Source: an uncultured Clostridia bacterium
GTDB taxonomy: Bacteria > Bacillota > Clostridia > Peptostreptococcales > Anaerovoracaceae
Reading direction: 5' to 3'
DNA: 11,134 bases
NCBI GenBank assembly: GCA_945788655.1
Contig: CALZMV010000032.1
Span: 1-11,134, forward strand
How positions within the stretch are numbered: position 1 is the stretch's first letter; each line of letters starts with the position of its first letter. The notes beneath the pieces are model-generated. The model saw only the letters and a program-made list of their open reading frames with translations, was not told where the DNA came from and ran no database searches. Shown in pieces: positions 1 to 6,750 of this stretch. The position numbers and the translations under genes are program-made.

Positions 1-34
1 CTCCTACACCTACAATCATTATATTCTTTATCAT
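1..34 (-). CDS. iorB: Indolepyruvate ferredoxin oxidoreductase beta subunit, N-terminal fragment
   Basis: Only the first eleven codons are present, reading MIKNIMIVGVG, and the window edge cuts the rest. The ATG lies 3 bases after the iorA stop codon. A strong ribosome site, AGGAGGAG (complement of 41-48), sits inside the last codons of iorA. The hydrophobic start running into a Gly-rich turn is how the beta subunit of this enzyme, a member of the pyruvate ferredoxin oxidoreductase gamma-domain family, usually begins. The beta subunit pairs with IorA to form the active enzyme. The identification rests mostly on position directly behind iorA, because the visible residues alone are too few to prove the family. 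Confidence 0.8.
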   Translation of the reverse strand, partial: MIKNIMIVGVG

Positions 35-37
35 GGC

Positions 38-1774
38 TTACTCCTCCTGTCCTTCTAATGCGTCAAAAGCACACATCTGCTGGCAGACTCCGCATCCAAC
101 GCAAAGTGTATTGTCAATTACCGCTTTGCCGTTCTTCATGCTGATTGCAGGGCATCCCAGCTTCATACATGACTTGCAGCCTTTACATTTGTCAGGGTCA
201 GCGATAATCGGTGCTTTATGTGTAACATACTTTAACAGAGCACAAGGTCTGCGGCTGATTATTACGGAAGGTTCATCTGCTGCAAGTTCTTCTTTAATAA
301 CATCATTACATTCCTTCAGGTTATATGGATCTATAACGCGAACGCGTTCAAATCCCATGGCTTTGCAAAGTGCCTCTAAATCAACCTTGCCTGCAGGATC
401 CCCCTTGATGTTGTATCCTGTAGTAGGATTCTGCTGATGACCTGTCATTCCTGTAATAGAGTTGTCAAGTATTATTACTGTTGAATTGCTCTGGTTATAT
501 GCAATATTGGCAAGGCCGGTCATTCCTGAATGCATAAATGTTGAGTCACCTATTACGGCCACAGTCTTACCCTCGCTTTCTTCGCCAAGAGCCTTGTTAA
601 AACCATGAACAGCACTAATGGAAGCACCCATGCAGAGCGTCATATCCATTGCAGAAAGCGGTGCCACCGCGCCCAGTGTATAACATCCGATGTCTCCCAG
701 AACTGTAACTTTCTGTTTGGAAAGTGCATAGAACAGACCTCTGTGAGGACAACCTGCACACATAACCGGCGGACGCACAGGAAGGTCGTCTTCAAGGACT
801 TCATATTCTGCCTTTTTACCCAGAAGTTTTTCTGCAACCATATTCTGGCTGATTTCTCCCATCATTGGGAAAATATCCTTACCGGAAACTTCAAGACCAA
901 GCTCTCTGCAGTGATTTTCGATAATTGGGTCTAATTCTTCCACAACAACAAGACGATCTACCTTAGCAGCAAAGTCTTTTATCTTCTGTATAGGCAGCGG
1001 ATTGATTAAACCGAGCTTTAAAATGGATGCATTATCACCAAGAGCTTCTTTTACATACTGATAACATGTAGAAGAAGTGATGATGCCAAGAGAAGTATCA
1101 CCCATTTCTATACGGTTGATTTCGCAAGTTTCCGCATATTCTGTCAATTTTCTTGTACGTTCTTCAACGAAAGGATGACGGCGAATTGCGTTACCCGGCA
1201 TCATAACGTACTTCTGAATATTCTTTTCATACTTTACAGTTGGAGCTTCTACTCTTTCCTTTGGATTAACAATACTCTGCGAATGAGCCACGCGTGTGCA
1301 CATCTTAACAATAACCGGTGTATCGAACTCTTCTGAAAGTTCGTAAGCAAGCTTACCGAATTCGTAAGCTTCGCCGGAATCCGATGGTTCAAGCATAGGC
1401 ACCTTAGCTGCAATAGCATAATGTCTTGAATCCTGTTCATTCTGAGAAGAATGCATCCCTGCATCGTCTGCAACACAGATAACCATACCTGCATTAACTC
1501 CTGTATAAGAACATGTGAACAGCGGGTCAGCTGCCACATTAAGCCCAACATGCTTCATTCCGCAAAAAGAACGCTTTCCTGCAAGACATGCTCCGAAAGC
1601 AACTTCCATTCCCACCTTTTCGTTTGGAGCCCACTCGCAGTAGACCTCGTCAAACTTCGCAATCTCTTCTGTAACTTCTGTGCTCGGTGTGCCCGGATAG
1701 CTGCTGACTACAGAGCACCCTGCTTCATAAAGGCCTCTTGCGAGAGCCTTATTTCCTAACATTAGTTGCTGCAT
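38..1774 (-). CDS. iorA: Indolepyruvate ferredoxin oxidoreductase alpha subunit
   Basis: This is the catalytic subunit of the cytoplasmic enzyme that oxidatively decarboxylates indolepyruvate and other aryl-pyruvates to the acyl-CoA, passing electrons to ferredoxin. The 578 residues are full length for the family. The N-terminal pyrimidine-binding half carries SSYPGTPSTE (24-33). The thiamine diphosphate half has CAGCPHRG (339-346), GDIGCYTLG (360-368) and GDS at 409-411, with an Asn at 438 at the expected metal-binding position. The C-terminal ferredoxin domain shows C530-x2-C533-x2-C536-x4-C541-P and C558-x2-C561-x2-C564-x3-C568, enough for two 4Fe-4S clusters. The ATG at 1774 has AGAGAGG (complement of 1782-1788) 7 bases upstream. 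The gene is first in an operon with iorB and has its own promoter and an upstream CodY box, which suggests control by amino-acid supply. It probably serves aromatic amino acid fermentation or the reverse assimilation route; the sequence cannot tell which. Confidence 0.96.
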   Translation of the reverse strand: MQQLMLGNKALARGLYEAGCSVVSSYPGTPSTEVTEEIAKFDEVYCEWAPNEKVGMEVAFGACLAGKRSFCGMKHVGLNVAADPLFTCSYTGVNAGMVICVADDAGMHSSQNEQDSRHYAIAAKVPMLEPSDSGEAYEFGKLAYELSEEFDTPVIVKMCTRVAHSQSIVNPKERVEAPTVKYEKNIQKYVMMPGNAIRRHPFVEERTRKLTEYAETCEINRIEMGDTSLGIITSSTCYQYVKEALGDNASILKLGLINPLPIQKIKDFAAKVDRLVVVEELDPIIENHCRELGLEVSGKDIFPMMGEISQNMVAEKLLGKKAEYEVLEDDLPVRPPVMCAGCPHRGLFYALSKQKVTVLGDIGCYTLGAVAPLSAMDMTLCMGASISAVHGFNKALGEESEGKTVAVIGDSTFMHSGMTGLANIAYNQSNSTVIILDNSITGMTGHQQNPTTGYNIKGDPAGKVDLEALCKAMGFERVRVIDPYNLKECNDVIKEELAADEPSVIISRRPCALLKYVTHKAPIIADPDKCKGCKSCMKLGCPAISMKNGKAVIDNTLCVGCGVCQQMCAFDALEGQEE

Positions 1775-1826
1775 TTTTTAACCTCTCTATAGTAGTGTAA
1801 ATCTTTTTTTAATTAGCATATACGAG

Positions 1827-1855
1827 ATTATACATTTTTTCTACGCCAATGTAAA
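1827..1855 (-). promoter_or_regulatory. Sigma-A promoter for iorAB
   Basis: On the minus strand, TTTACA (complement of 1850-1855) and a perfect TATAAT (complement of 1827-1832) are separated by exactly 17 bases. Transcription would start near 1820, giving a leader of about 45 bases before the iorA ATG. That leader is too short for a T-box or other riboswitch. The position between the ygjV terminator and iorA makes iorAB its only plausible target. Confidence 0.82.
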
Positions 1856-1877
1856 GGGATATCCTCTTAGTTTTTTG

Positions 1878-1892
1878 AATTTTCTGAAAATT
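1878..1892. promoter_or_regulatory. Perfect CodY box upstream of iorAB
   Basis: The 15 bases AATTTTCTGAAAATT match the established CodY consensus AATTTTCWGAAAATT at every position. The site lies between the ygjV terminator and the iorA promoter, 22 bases upstream of the -35 element and centred about 65 bases before the predicted transcription start. A further GAAAATT half-site follows at 1904-1910. CodY senses branched-chain amino acids and GTP in low-GC Gram-positive bacteria. Control of iorAB by CodY is inferred from the match and its location; whether it represses or activates from this upstream position is not visible. Confidence 0.65.
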
Positions 1893-1930
1893 TATTTTAT
1901 GTTGAAAATTCCCTTTTTTTATTGCAAATT

Positions 1931-1968
1931 ATTAAAATAAAAATCGGCAACCTTATATAGATTGCCGA
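1931..1968 (-). terminator. Rho-independent terminator of the CNNM-secA-ygjV operon
   Basis: Read on the minus strand, TCGGCAATC pairs with GGTTGCCGA (9 pairs, one of them G-U) around a 7-base loop, followed by a T-rich tail TTTTTATTTTAATAA. The first arm lies in the last codons of the YgjV-like gene and its TAA stop codon falls in the loop, so the hairpin overlaps the coding sequence. It separates this operon from the iorA promoter downstream. Confidence 0.8.
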
Positions 1969-2495
1969 GATTTATGTTCTCTGTATATTCCTATTATTGC
2001 CGATACCATCAGGCACGACTCTAAAAGCATCCCAAACCACGAAGTAATGTATATATCGTACAAAATCCAACAGGTGCTTACAGGAATGCCTAAGTATTTA
2101 TACACCTTGGTGTTCTTCTGCCATACGGAATAGGTGTACAGCATCGTTGCAAACACAGACATGAGACTCAATATGCCCTCGTATGTAAATACTGCCGATA
2201 CAATTGAAATCGCATATAACACCAGCAGAATAATTACATCTGTCTTTGTTATTTTATCGCTCTTGCCCTTCTTCTCCTGAACAAGAAAAATTATATTTCT
2301 TATAAGTGCAACGCAGGTCATCGCCATTCCCGAAAAAGCCGAAAGGCAAAAGTGCGATGCGCCGGTTGCAATCAGTGATAAAAAGTTAAAAACCAGAATG
2401 GATTTTCTGCTTTTTAATTGATATGTGCTGATTAGGAAAATATAGCTTATTACGATAAAAATCTGTGATAAAACATAGGTTGTTGTTAGCTCCAT
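1953..2495 (-). CDS. YgjV-like inner membrane protein
   Basis: The 180 residues form a small, strongly hydrophobic protein with about five or six likely membrane segments and short charged loops (for example around 25-32 and 73-84). The C-terminal pattern, STCWILYD near 138-145 followed by a Gly-containing loop, a Glu (LESCLM) and a final hydrophobic stretch ending in IYRE, resembles E. coli YgjV, which is 183 residues long. No biochemical role is established for that family, so none is assigned. TAGGAG (complement of 2502-2507) lies 6 bases before the ATG. The gene starts 38 bases after the secA stop and ends in the operon terminator, so it is probably cotranscribed with secA. A different small membrane family is possible because recognition rests on the C-terminal third. 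Confidence 0.7.
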   Translation of the reverse strand: MELTTTYVLSQIFIVISYIFLISTYQLKSRKSILVFNFLSLIATGASHFCLSAFSGMAMTCVALIRNIIFLVQEKKGKSDKITKTDVIILLVLYAISIVSAVFTYEGILSLMSVFATMLYTYSVWQKNTKVYKYLGIPVSTCWILYDIYITSWFGMLLESCLMVSAIIGIYREHKSRQSI

Positions 2496-2533
2496 TTCTT
2501 ACTCCTACAATAACTGACACTACTAACTACTGA

Positions 2534-5281
2534 CTACTTGCCACAGCAATTCTTATATTTTTTGCCGCTTCTGCATGGACAAGGATCATTTCTTCCAACC
2601 TTTGGTTCTTCTCTCTTAACAGTTGCAGGTTTTTGTGTTTTTACTTCCTTTGGTGCCTGCTGAGGCATTCCCTGACTGCCTGCATCAGCTGCAGGCGCAT
2701 CGTCATGGAATTCGTCCTTTCTTCCTTCACCGCCTACCATTACCTGCTTTCTTTCTGTTCCTGTCTGTGCAGTAACCACGTAGCAGTAGCGAACTGTCTC
2801 TTCACGAATTTCATCTATCATCATTTCGAACATGTCGAAGCCTTCCTGCGCATAGGCAGTTGCAGGATTTATCTGGCCGATCGCTCTAAGTCCGATACCC
2901 TGCTTCAGGTCATCCATTGCATCGATGTGATCCATCCAGTGATTGTCAACTACTCTTAAGAGAATCATTTTCTCTACCAGACGCATACGGTCAGAGCCGA
3001 TTTCAACCTCTTTCTTTTCATACAATCTGTGGAAGGAATCCAATGCATCTTGAGTCAGCTTTTCTTCTGTCAGATCATACTGTTCTTCCTTTGTATAACT
3101 TAAGCCTTCAAAGGTTGGAACCAGCTGCTTCAGATTATTGTTAAGCATATCAATATCCCATTCCTCAGCATATTTGCTGGCAATAGTAATAGGCTCAATG
3201 ATTTTTCTGACAAGGTCTTCCATCATTTCCATGATATAGTCCTTGATGTCATCCCCAAAGAGGACTTTGCGACGCTGATCATATATGATTTCGCGCTGCT
3301 TGTTCATGACATTGTCATATTGAAGCACATATTTTCTTACTTCGAAGTTTCTGCCTTCAACCTTCTTCTGAGCGCCTTCAATAGTCTTGGAAAGCATTCC
3401 TGCAGCGATGGCTTCTTCCTGCATTCCCATCTTGTTCATCAGGCCTTGTATTCTTTCTCCTCCAAAGAGTCTCATAAGATCATCTTCAAGGGAAATAAAG
3501 AACTGTGTTATACCGGGGTCTCCCTGACGTCCGGCACGACCTCTAAGCTGATTATCTATACGTCTTGATTCATGTCTTTCTGTACCGATGATGCACAATC
3601 CGCCTAATTCTCTTACTTCCTGCTGCTCCTGAGCTCTTTCTTCTGTGTACTTTGCAAGAAGCCTATTAAACACTTCTCTTGCATCGTTTAGCACAGGATC
3701 CTGGCTTGAGACAAAGCTTGTGGCAAAGGATATCTGTTCAGGCGTATATTCCAGCCTTTCCATTTCTCTCTTAGCTTCAAATTCAGGGTTTCCTCCAAGG
3801 ATAATATCGGTACCTCTACCTGCCATGTTTGTGGCTATTGTAACTGCACCTAATCTACCTGCTTCAGCAACAATCTGAGCTTCTTTTTCGTGCTGCTTAG
3901 CATTCAGTACGTTGTGCTTGATACCTTTTTTCTTTAAAAGCGCAGACAGAAGTTCTGAATTTTCAATGGAAATTGTACCTACCAGCACAGGCTGTCCTGT
4001 AGCATGAACCTCTGCAATTCTATCAATTATGGCCTTAAACTTTGCATTTAATGTTGCATAGATGGCATCATCCATATCAACTCTTGCAATAGGCTTGTTA
4101 GTAGGAATGATGCATACATCCATATTGTAGATTTCACGGAATTCATCTTCTTCAGTCTTGGCAGTACCTGTCATGCCTGCCAGCTTGTTATACATTCTGA
4201 AATAGTTCTGCAATGTGATAGTTGCAAGGGTTTTAGATTCGGAACGAACCAGTACGCCTTCTTTTGCTTCAATGGCCTGATGCAAGCCGTTGCTGTAACG
4301 TCTTCCGAACATGAAACGTCCTGTAAATTCATCTACGATGATTATTTCGCCGTCTTTTACGATATAGTCCACATCACGCTTCATAATGTTTCTTGCCTTT
4401 AAGGCCTGCAATATGTGATGGTTAATTTCCATGTTTTCAGGATCTCCGAGGTTTTCAATTCCAAAGAATCTTTCACACTTTTCAATTCCTGTTTCACTAA
4501 GGGTAACCTTTTTATCTTTTTCTTCTACGGTAAAATCTTCTTCAATTACCAACTTCTTTACAAAGCTATCAGCCTTCTGATAAAGATCCGTTGATTTATC
4601 TCCTCTTCCGGAAATAATAAGCGGTGTTCTCGCTTCATCTATTAAAATTGAGTCCACTTCGTCCACTATGGCATAGTTCAATTCTCTCTGGCTAAGCTGC
4701 TCCTGATATGTTGCCATGTTATCTCTCAGGTAATCAAAGCCGAACTCGTTATTTGTACCATAAGTGATATCTGCCGCATAAGCTGCCTTTTTCTGTGCAT
4801 CTGTAATTCCATGGATTACACATCCAACTGTAAGTCCAAGGAAGGAATAAATCTTACCCATCCACTCTGCGTCACGCTTTGCAAGGTAGTCGTTGACTGT
4901 AATTACATGTACACCCTTTCCTTCAAGAGCATTTAAATAGGCAGGAAGTGTAGCCACAAGAGTCTTACCTTCACCAGTTTTCATTTCGGAAATTCTTCCC
5001 TGATGAAGTGCAATACCACCGATAACCTGAACGCGGAAATGCTTCATGCCAACACTTCTCCATGCACCTTCTCGGCATACTGCAAAGGCTTCAGGAAGAA
5101 GGTCATCTAAGGTTTCTCCTTCTGCAAGTCTTTCTTTAAATTCCACTGTCTTTCCGCGGAGCTCATCATCAGATAGATTAGCCATATCCGGCTCAAGCTC
5201 CATTACCTTATCTGCAATTTTCTCAAGTTTCTTTATTTCTTTGGAGTTTAAATCACCAAAGATTTTTTCCATTAAACCCAT
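2534..5281 (-). CDS. secA: Protein translocase ATPase SecA
   Basis: SecA is the ATPase motor that pushes unfolded preproteins through the SecYEG channel. The 915 residues are full length. Visible landmarks are Walker A MKTGEGKT (100-107), GTNNEFGFDYLRDNM (175-189) and Walker B DEVD (207-210); further on come GMTGTA, the second-nucleotide-fold motif TNMAGRGTDIILGG and the helicase motif QLRGRAGRQGDPG. The protein ends in a SEC-C zinc tail with C901, C903, C912 and C913, where the residue after CPC is Arg904 instead of the usual Gly. AAAGGGG lies just upstream of the ATG at 5281. The gene is 12 bases behind the CNNM-family gene and is likely transcribed with it. The release factor gene prfB, a frequent secA partner in Firmicutes, is absent on both sides. 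Confidence 0.98.
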   Translation of the reverse strand: MGLMEKIFGDLNSKEIKKLEKIADKVMELEPDMANLSDDELRGKTVEFKERLAEGETLDDLLPEAFAVCREGAWRSVGMKHFRVQVIGGIALHQGRISEMKTGEGKTLVATLPAYLNALEGKGVHVITVNDYLAKRDAEWMGKIYSFLGLTVGCVIHGITDAQKKAAYAADITYGTNNEFGFDYLRDNMATYQEQLSQRELNYAIVDEVDSILIDEARTPLIISGRGDKSTDLYQKADSFVKKLVIEEDFTVEEKDKKVTLSETGIEKCERFFGIENLGDPENMEINHHILQALKARNIMKRDVDYIVKDGEIIIVDEFTGRFMFGRRYSNGLHQAIEAKEGVLVRSESKTLATITLQNYFRMYNKLAGMTGTAKTEEDEFREIYNMDVCIIPTNKPIARVDMDDAIYATLNAKFKAIIDRIAEVHATGQPVLVGTISIENSELLSALLKKKGIKHNVLNAKQHEKEAQIVAEAGRLGAVTIATNMAGRGTDIILGGNPEFEAKREMERLEYTPEQISFATSFVSSQDPVLNDAREVFNRLLAKYTEERAQEQQEVRELGGLCIIGTERHESRRIDNQLRGRAGRQGDPGITQFFISLEDDLMRLFGGERIQGLMNKMGMQEEAIAAGMLSKTIEGAQKKVEGRNFEVRKYVLQYDNVMNKQREIIYDQRRKVLFGDDIKDYIMEMMEDLVRKIIEPITIASKYAEEWDIDMLNNNLKQLVPTFEGLSYTKEEQYDLTEEKLTQDALDSFHRLYEKKEVEIGSDRMRLVEKMILLRVVDNHWMDHIDAMDDLKQGIGLRAIGQINPATAYAQEGFDMFEMMIDEIREETVRYCYVVTAQTGTERKQVMVGGEGRKDEFHDDAPAADAGSQGMPQQAPKEVKTQKPATVKREEPKVGRNDPCPCRSGKKYKNCCGK

Positions 5282-5293
5282 CTTTTCCCCTTT

Positions 5294-6544
5294 CTATTCC
5301 TCTGGTTCTAATTCAGTAACATTCATATGGATTTCAAGTGATTTTCTGTCATCTGCCTTTGTAACAACAACATCGAACTGCTTGTAATCGGCCACATAAG
5401 TAAATTTATCGCCAACTTCAGGAAGTTTGTCTATCTGGAGAACTACCCATCCATTGACTGTTGTGGCATCCACTTCCTCTTCCACATCAAAGAAGTCAAA
5501 CATTTTGTCAATGTTGGTTCCGCAAAGAACTCTGTAGCTTCCGTCCTGCTGCTGAACAATATCCTGCATTTCTACTGCATCGTGCTCATCATAGATTTCA
5601 CCTACCAGTTCTTCTATGATATCTTCCATAGTTACAAGTCCATCTGTTCCACCATATTCGTCAACTATGATAGCGATGTGAGTTTTAACAGTCTGAAGTT
5701 TCTTCAGAAGCTGAGCAATCTTCATTGAACCTGCAACAAATATAACAGGTTTAACGTATTCTGATATCGACGCTCTGCCGCCTCTTATAAAGTTGTGGAA
5801 GTCTTTTTGATTCAGCACACCTACAATGTTATCAAGGTCTCCTTCGTAAACCGGAAGCCTTGAAAATCCTGATTCAAGGAACATCTGGTGCACCTCTTCC
5901 TCGGTATCATCAATTTCTATAGCTATAATATCAACTCTTGGAGTCAGTACATCCCATGCATCTAAATCATTAAATTCAATAGCATTCTGAATCAGCTCGC
6001 TCTGTTCTTCGCCAATTCCGCCTTCAGTCTGTGCCTCTTCAACCATGGTGAGAAGTTCCTCTTCTGTTATTGGTCTTACTCCGTCAGCATTGAAGACTTT
6101 TGCCAGAACCTTCTTCCATTGAGCGAATACCCAGTTAACAGGTGTTAAAAGAACTGTTAATATTCCGATAAAAGGGGCAGAAAACATTGCAAACTTTTCA
6201 GGATGTTCCTTGGCAAGTCCTTTTGGTGATATTTCCCCGAAAATCAGTACCACTATAGTTGCCACTGCCGTTGCAATGGTAGCCCCGTAAGTAGGATACA
6301 AGCCCATAAAAAATACCGTTGCAATTGAAGACAGAGCAATGTTAACAATATTGTTTCCAACAAGAATGGTGGACAGAAGATTATCATAGTTATCGGATAG
6401 CTCCATAACTTCTCTCGCCCTCTTGTTGCCATCGTTGGCCATGTTCTTCATTCTGATTCTGTTCAGCGATGTAAAGGCCGTCTCCGTTGCAGAAAAATAT
6501 CCCGAAAAGACAACACAGACAACCATCGCAATAATGCTGTACAT
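5294..6544 (-). CDS. CNNM/CorC-family membrane protein (DUF21, CBS pair, CorC_HlyC)
   Basis: This 416-residue protein has the full architecture of the family often annotated hemolysin-related or magnesium/cobalt efflux. A DUF21 membrane domain (about 1-150) includes FSGYFSATETAF near the start and GEISPK at 103-108. A CBS pair follows (about 200-325), with the first CBS beginning at TPRVD (201-205) and the second containing VDEYGGTDG (294-302) and MEDIIEELVGEIYDE. A C-terminal CorC_HlyC domain runs from about 335 to 412. Characterised relatives are linked to Mg2+ export or resistance; hemolysin activity is a misleading legacy name. The ATG follows TGGAGGAG (complement of 6555-6562). The gene heads the operon leading into secA. 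Ion specificity cannot be read from sequence alone. Confidence 0.92.
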   Translation of the reverse strand: MYSIIAMVVCVVFSGYFSATETAFTSLNRIRMKNMANDGNKRAREVMELSDNYDNLLSTILVGNNIVNIALSSIATVFFMGLYPTYGATIATAVATIVVLIFGEISPKGLAKEHPEKFAMFSAPFIGILTVLLTPVNWVFAQWKKVLAKVFNADGVRPITEEELLTMVEEAQTEGGIGEEQSELIQNAIEFNDLDAWDVLTPRVDIIAIEIDDTEEEVHQMFLESGFSRLPVYEGDLDNIVGVLNQKDFHNFIRGGRASISEYVKPVIFVAGSMKIAQLLKKLQTVKTHIAIIVDEYGGTDGLVTMEDIIEELVGEIYDEHDAVEMQDIVQQQDGSYRVLCGTNIDKMFDFFDVEEEVDATTVNGWVVLQIDKLPEVGDKFTYVADYKQFDVVVTKADDRKSLEIHMNVTELEPEE

Positions 6545-6600
6545 ATATTTATTACTCCTCCATAAAATAATGCTGGTTTAATATGCTTCTTAATCAATAC

Positions 6601-6625
6601 ATAATATGTTATTTTATCATATTAT
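6601..6625. repeat. Inverted repeat upstream of the CNNM gene
   Basis: ATAATATG at 6601-6608 is repeated in perfect inverted form as CATATTAT at 6618-6625, with 9 bases between. It lies 57-81 bases upstream of the CNNM start, in the region where that gene's promoter must be. It could be a regulator binding site. The region is very AT-rich, so chance is a real alternative. I could not place a convincing -35/-10 pair for the CNNM operon. Confidence 0.35.
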
Positions 6626-6689
6626 TGTGTAGAAATAAAGGAGCGCTTCAAATTTTGCCACACTTTCGTCACCCATATTCTTTTGTTGG

Positions 6690-6718
6690 TTGACAATATT
6701 CGCCTGCTATTGTACAAT
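6690..6718 (+). promoter_or_regulatory. Sigma-A promoter for birA-bioY
   Basis: A perfect -35 TTGACA (6690-6695) and a -10 TACAAT (6713-6718) are separated by 17 bases. Transcription should begin near 6725, about 25 bases before the birA ATG at 6751. The -10 lies inside a perfect 10-base palindrome, ATTGTACAAT (6709-6718), and ACAATA/TATTGT arms (6693-6698 and 6708-6713) straddle the spacer, so a repressor could bind here. Confidence 0.85.
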
Positions 6719-6738
6719 TTGTGACAGAAACGTTTCCC

Positions 6739-6743
6739 GGAGG
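6739..6743 (+). promoter_or_regulatory. Ribosome binding site that sets the birA start
   Basis: GGAGG is placed 7 bases before the ATG at 6751. The alternative in-frame GTG at 6721 lies between the -10 element and the predicted transcription start, so it would not be in the mRNA. The Shine-Dalgarno would also fall inside that longer reading. Confidence 0.85.
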
Positions 6744-6750
6744 TAGTAAT

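Noticed and set aside
33..437. Plus-strand open frame of 134 codons antisense to iorA
   Set aside because: It lies wholly opposite the conserved ferredoxin and thiamine domains of IorA, has no ribosome site, and its translation is a Ser/Leu-rich composition typical of antisense frames.
605..1759. Several open frames of about 65-110 codons on both strands within iorA (605-934, 640-837, 1249-1551, 1451-1759)
   Set aside because: All are shadows of the iorA reading frame, without start signals or recognisable protein features.
1896..1910. Second complete CodY box beside the perfect one
   Set aside because: Only the GAAAATT half matches well; five mismatches over 15 bases make it at best a half-site.
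2496..2533. Short imperfect ACT/TAC repeats between secA and the ygjV-like gene
   Set aside because: The units are too short and irregular to call a repeat element; more likely low-complexity spacer.
6650..6664. Second CodY box upstream of birA (AATTTT followed by divergent bases)
   Set aside because: It has five mismatches to the consensus and lacks the GAAAATT half.
6660..6750. Canonical BirA operator
   Set aside because: Only one half-site-like stretch (GTTGACAA) is present; no correctly oriented partner about 15 bases away.
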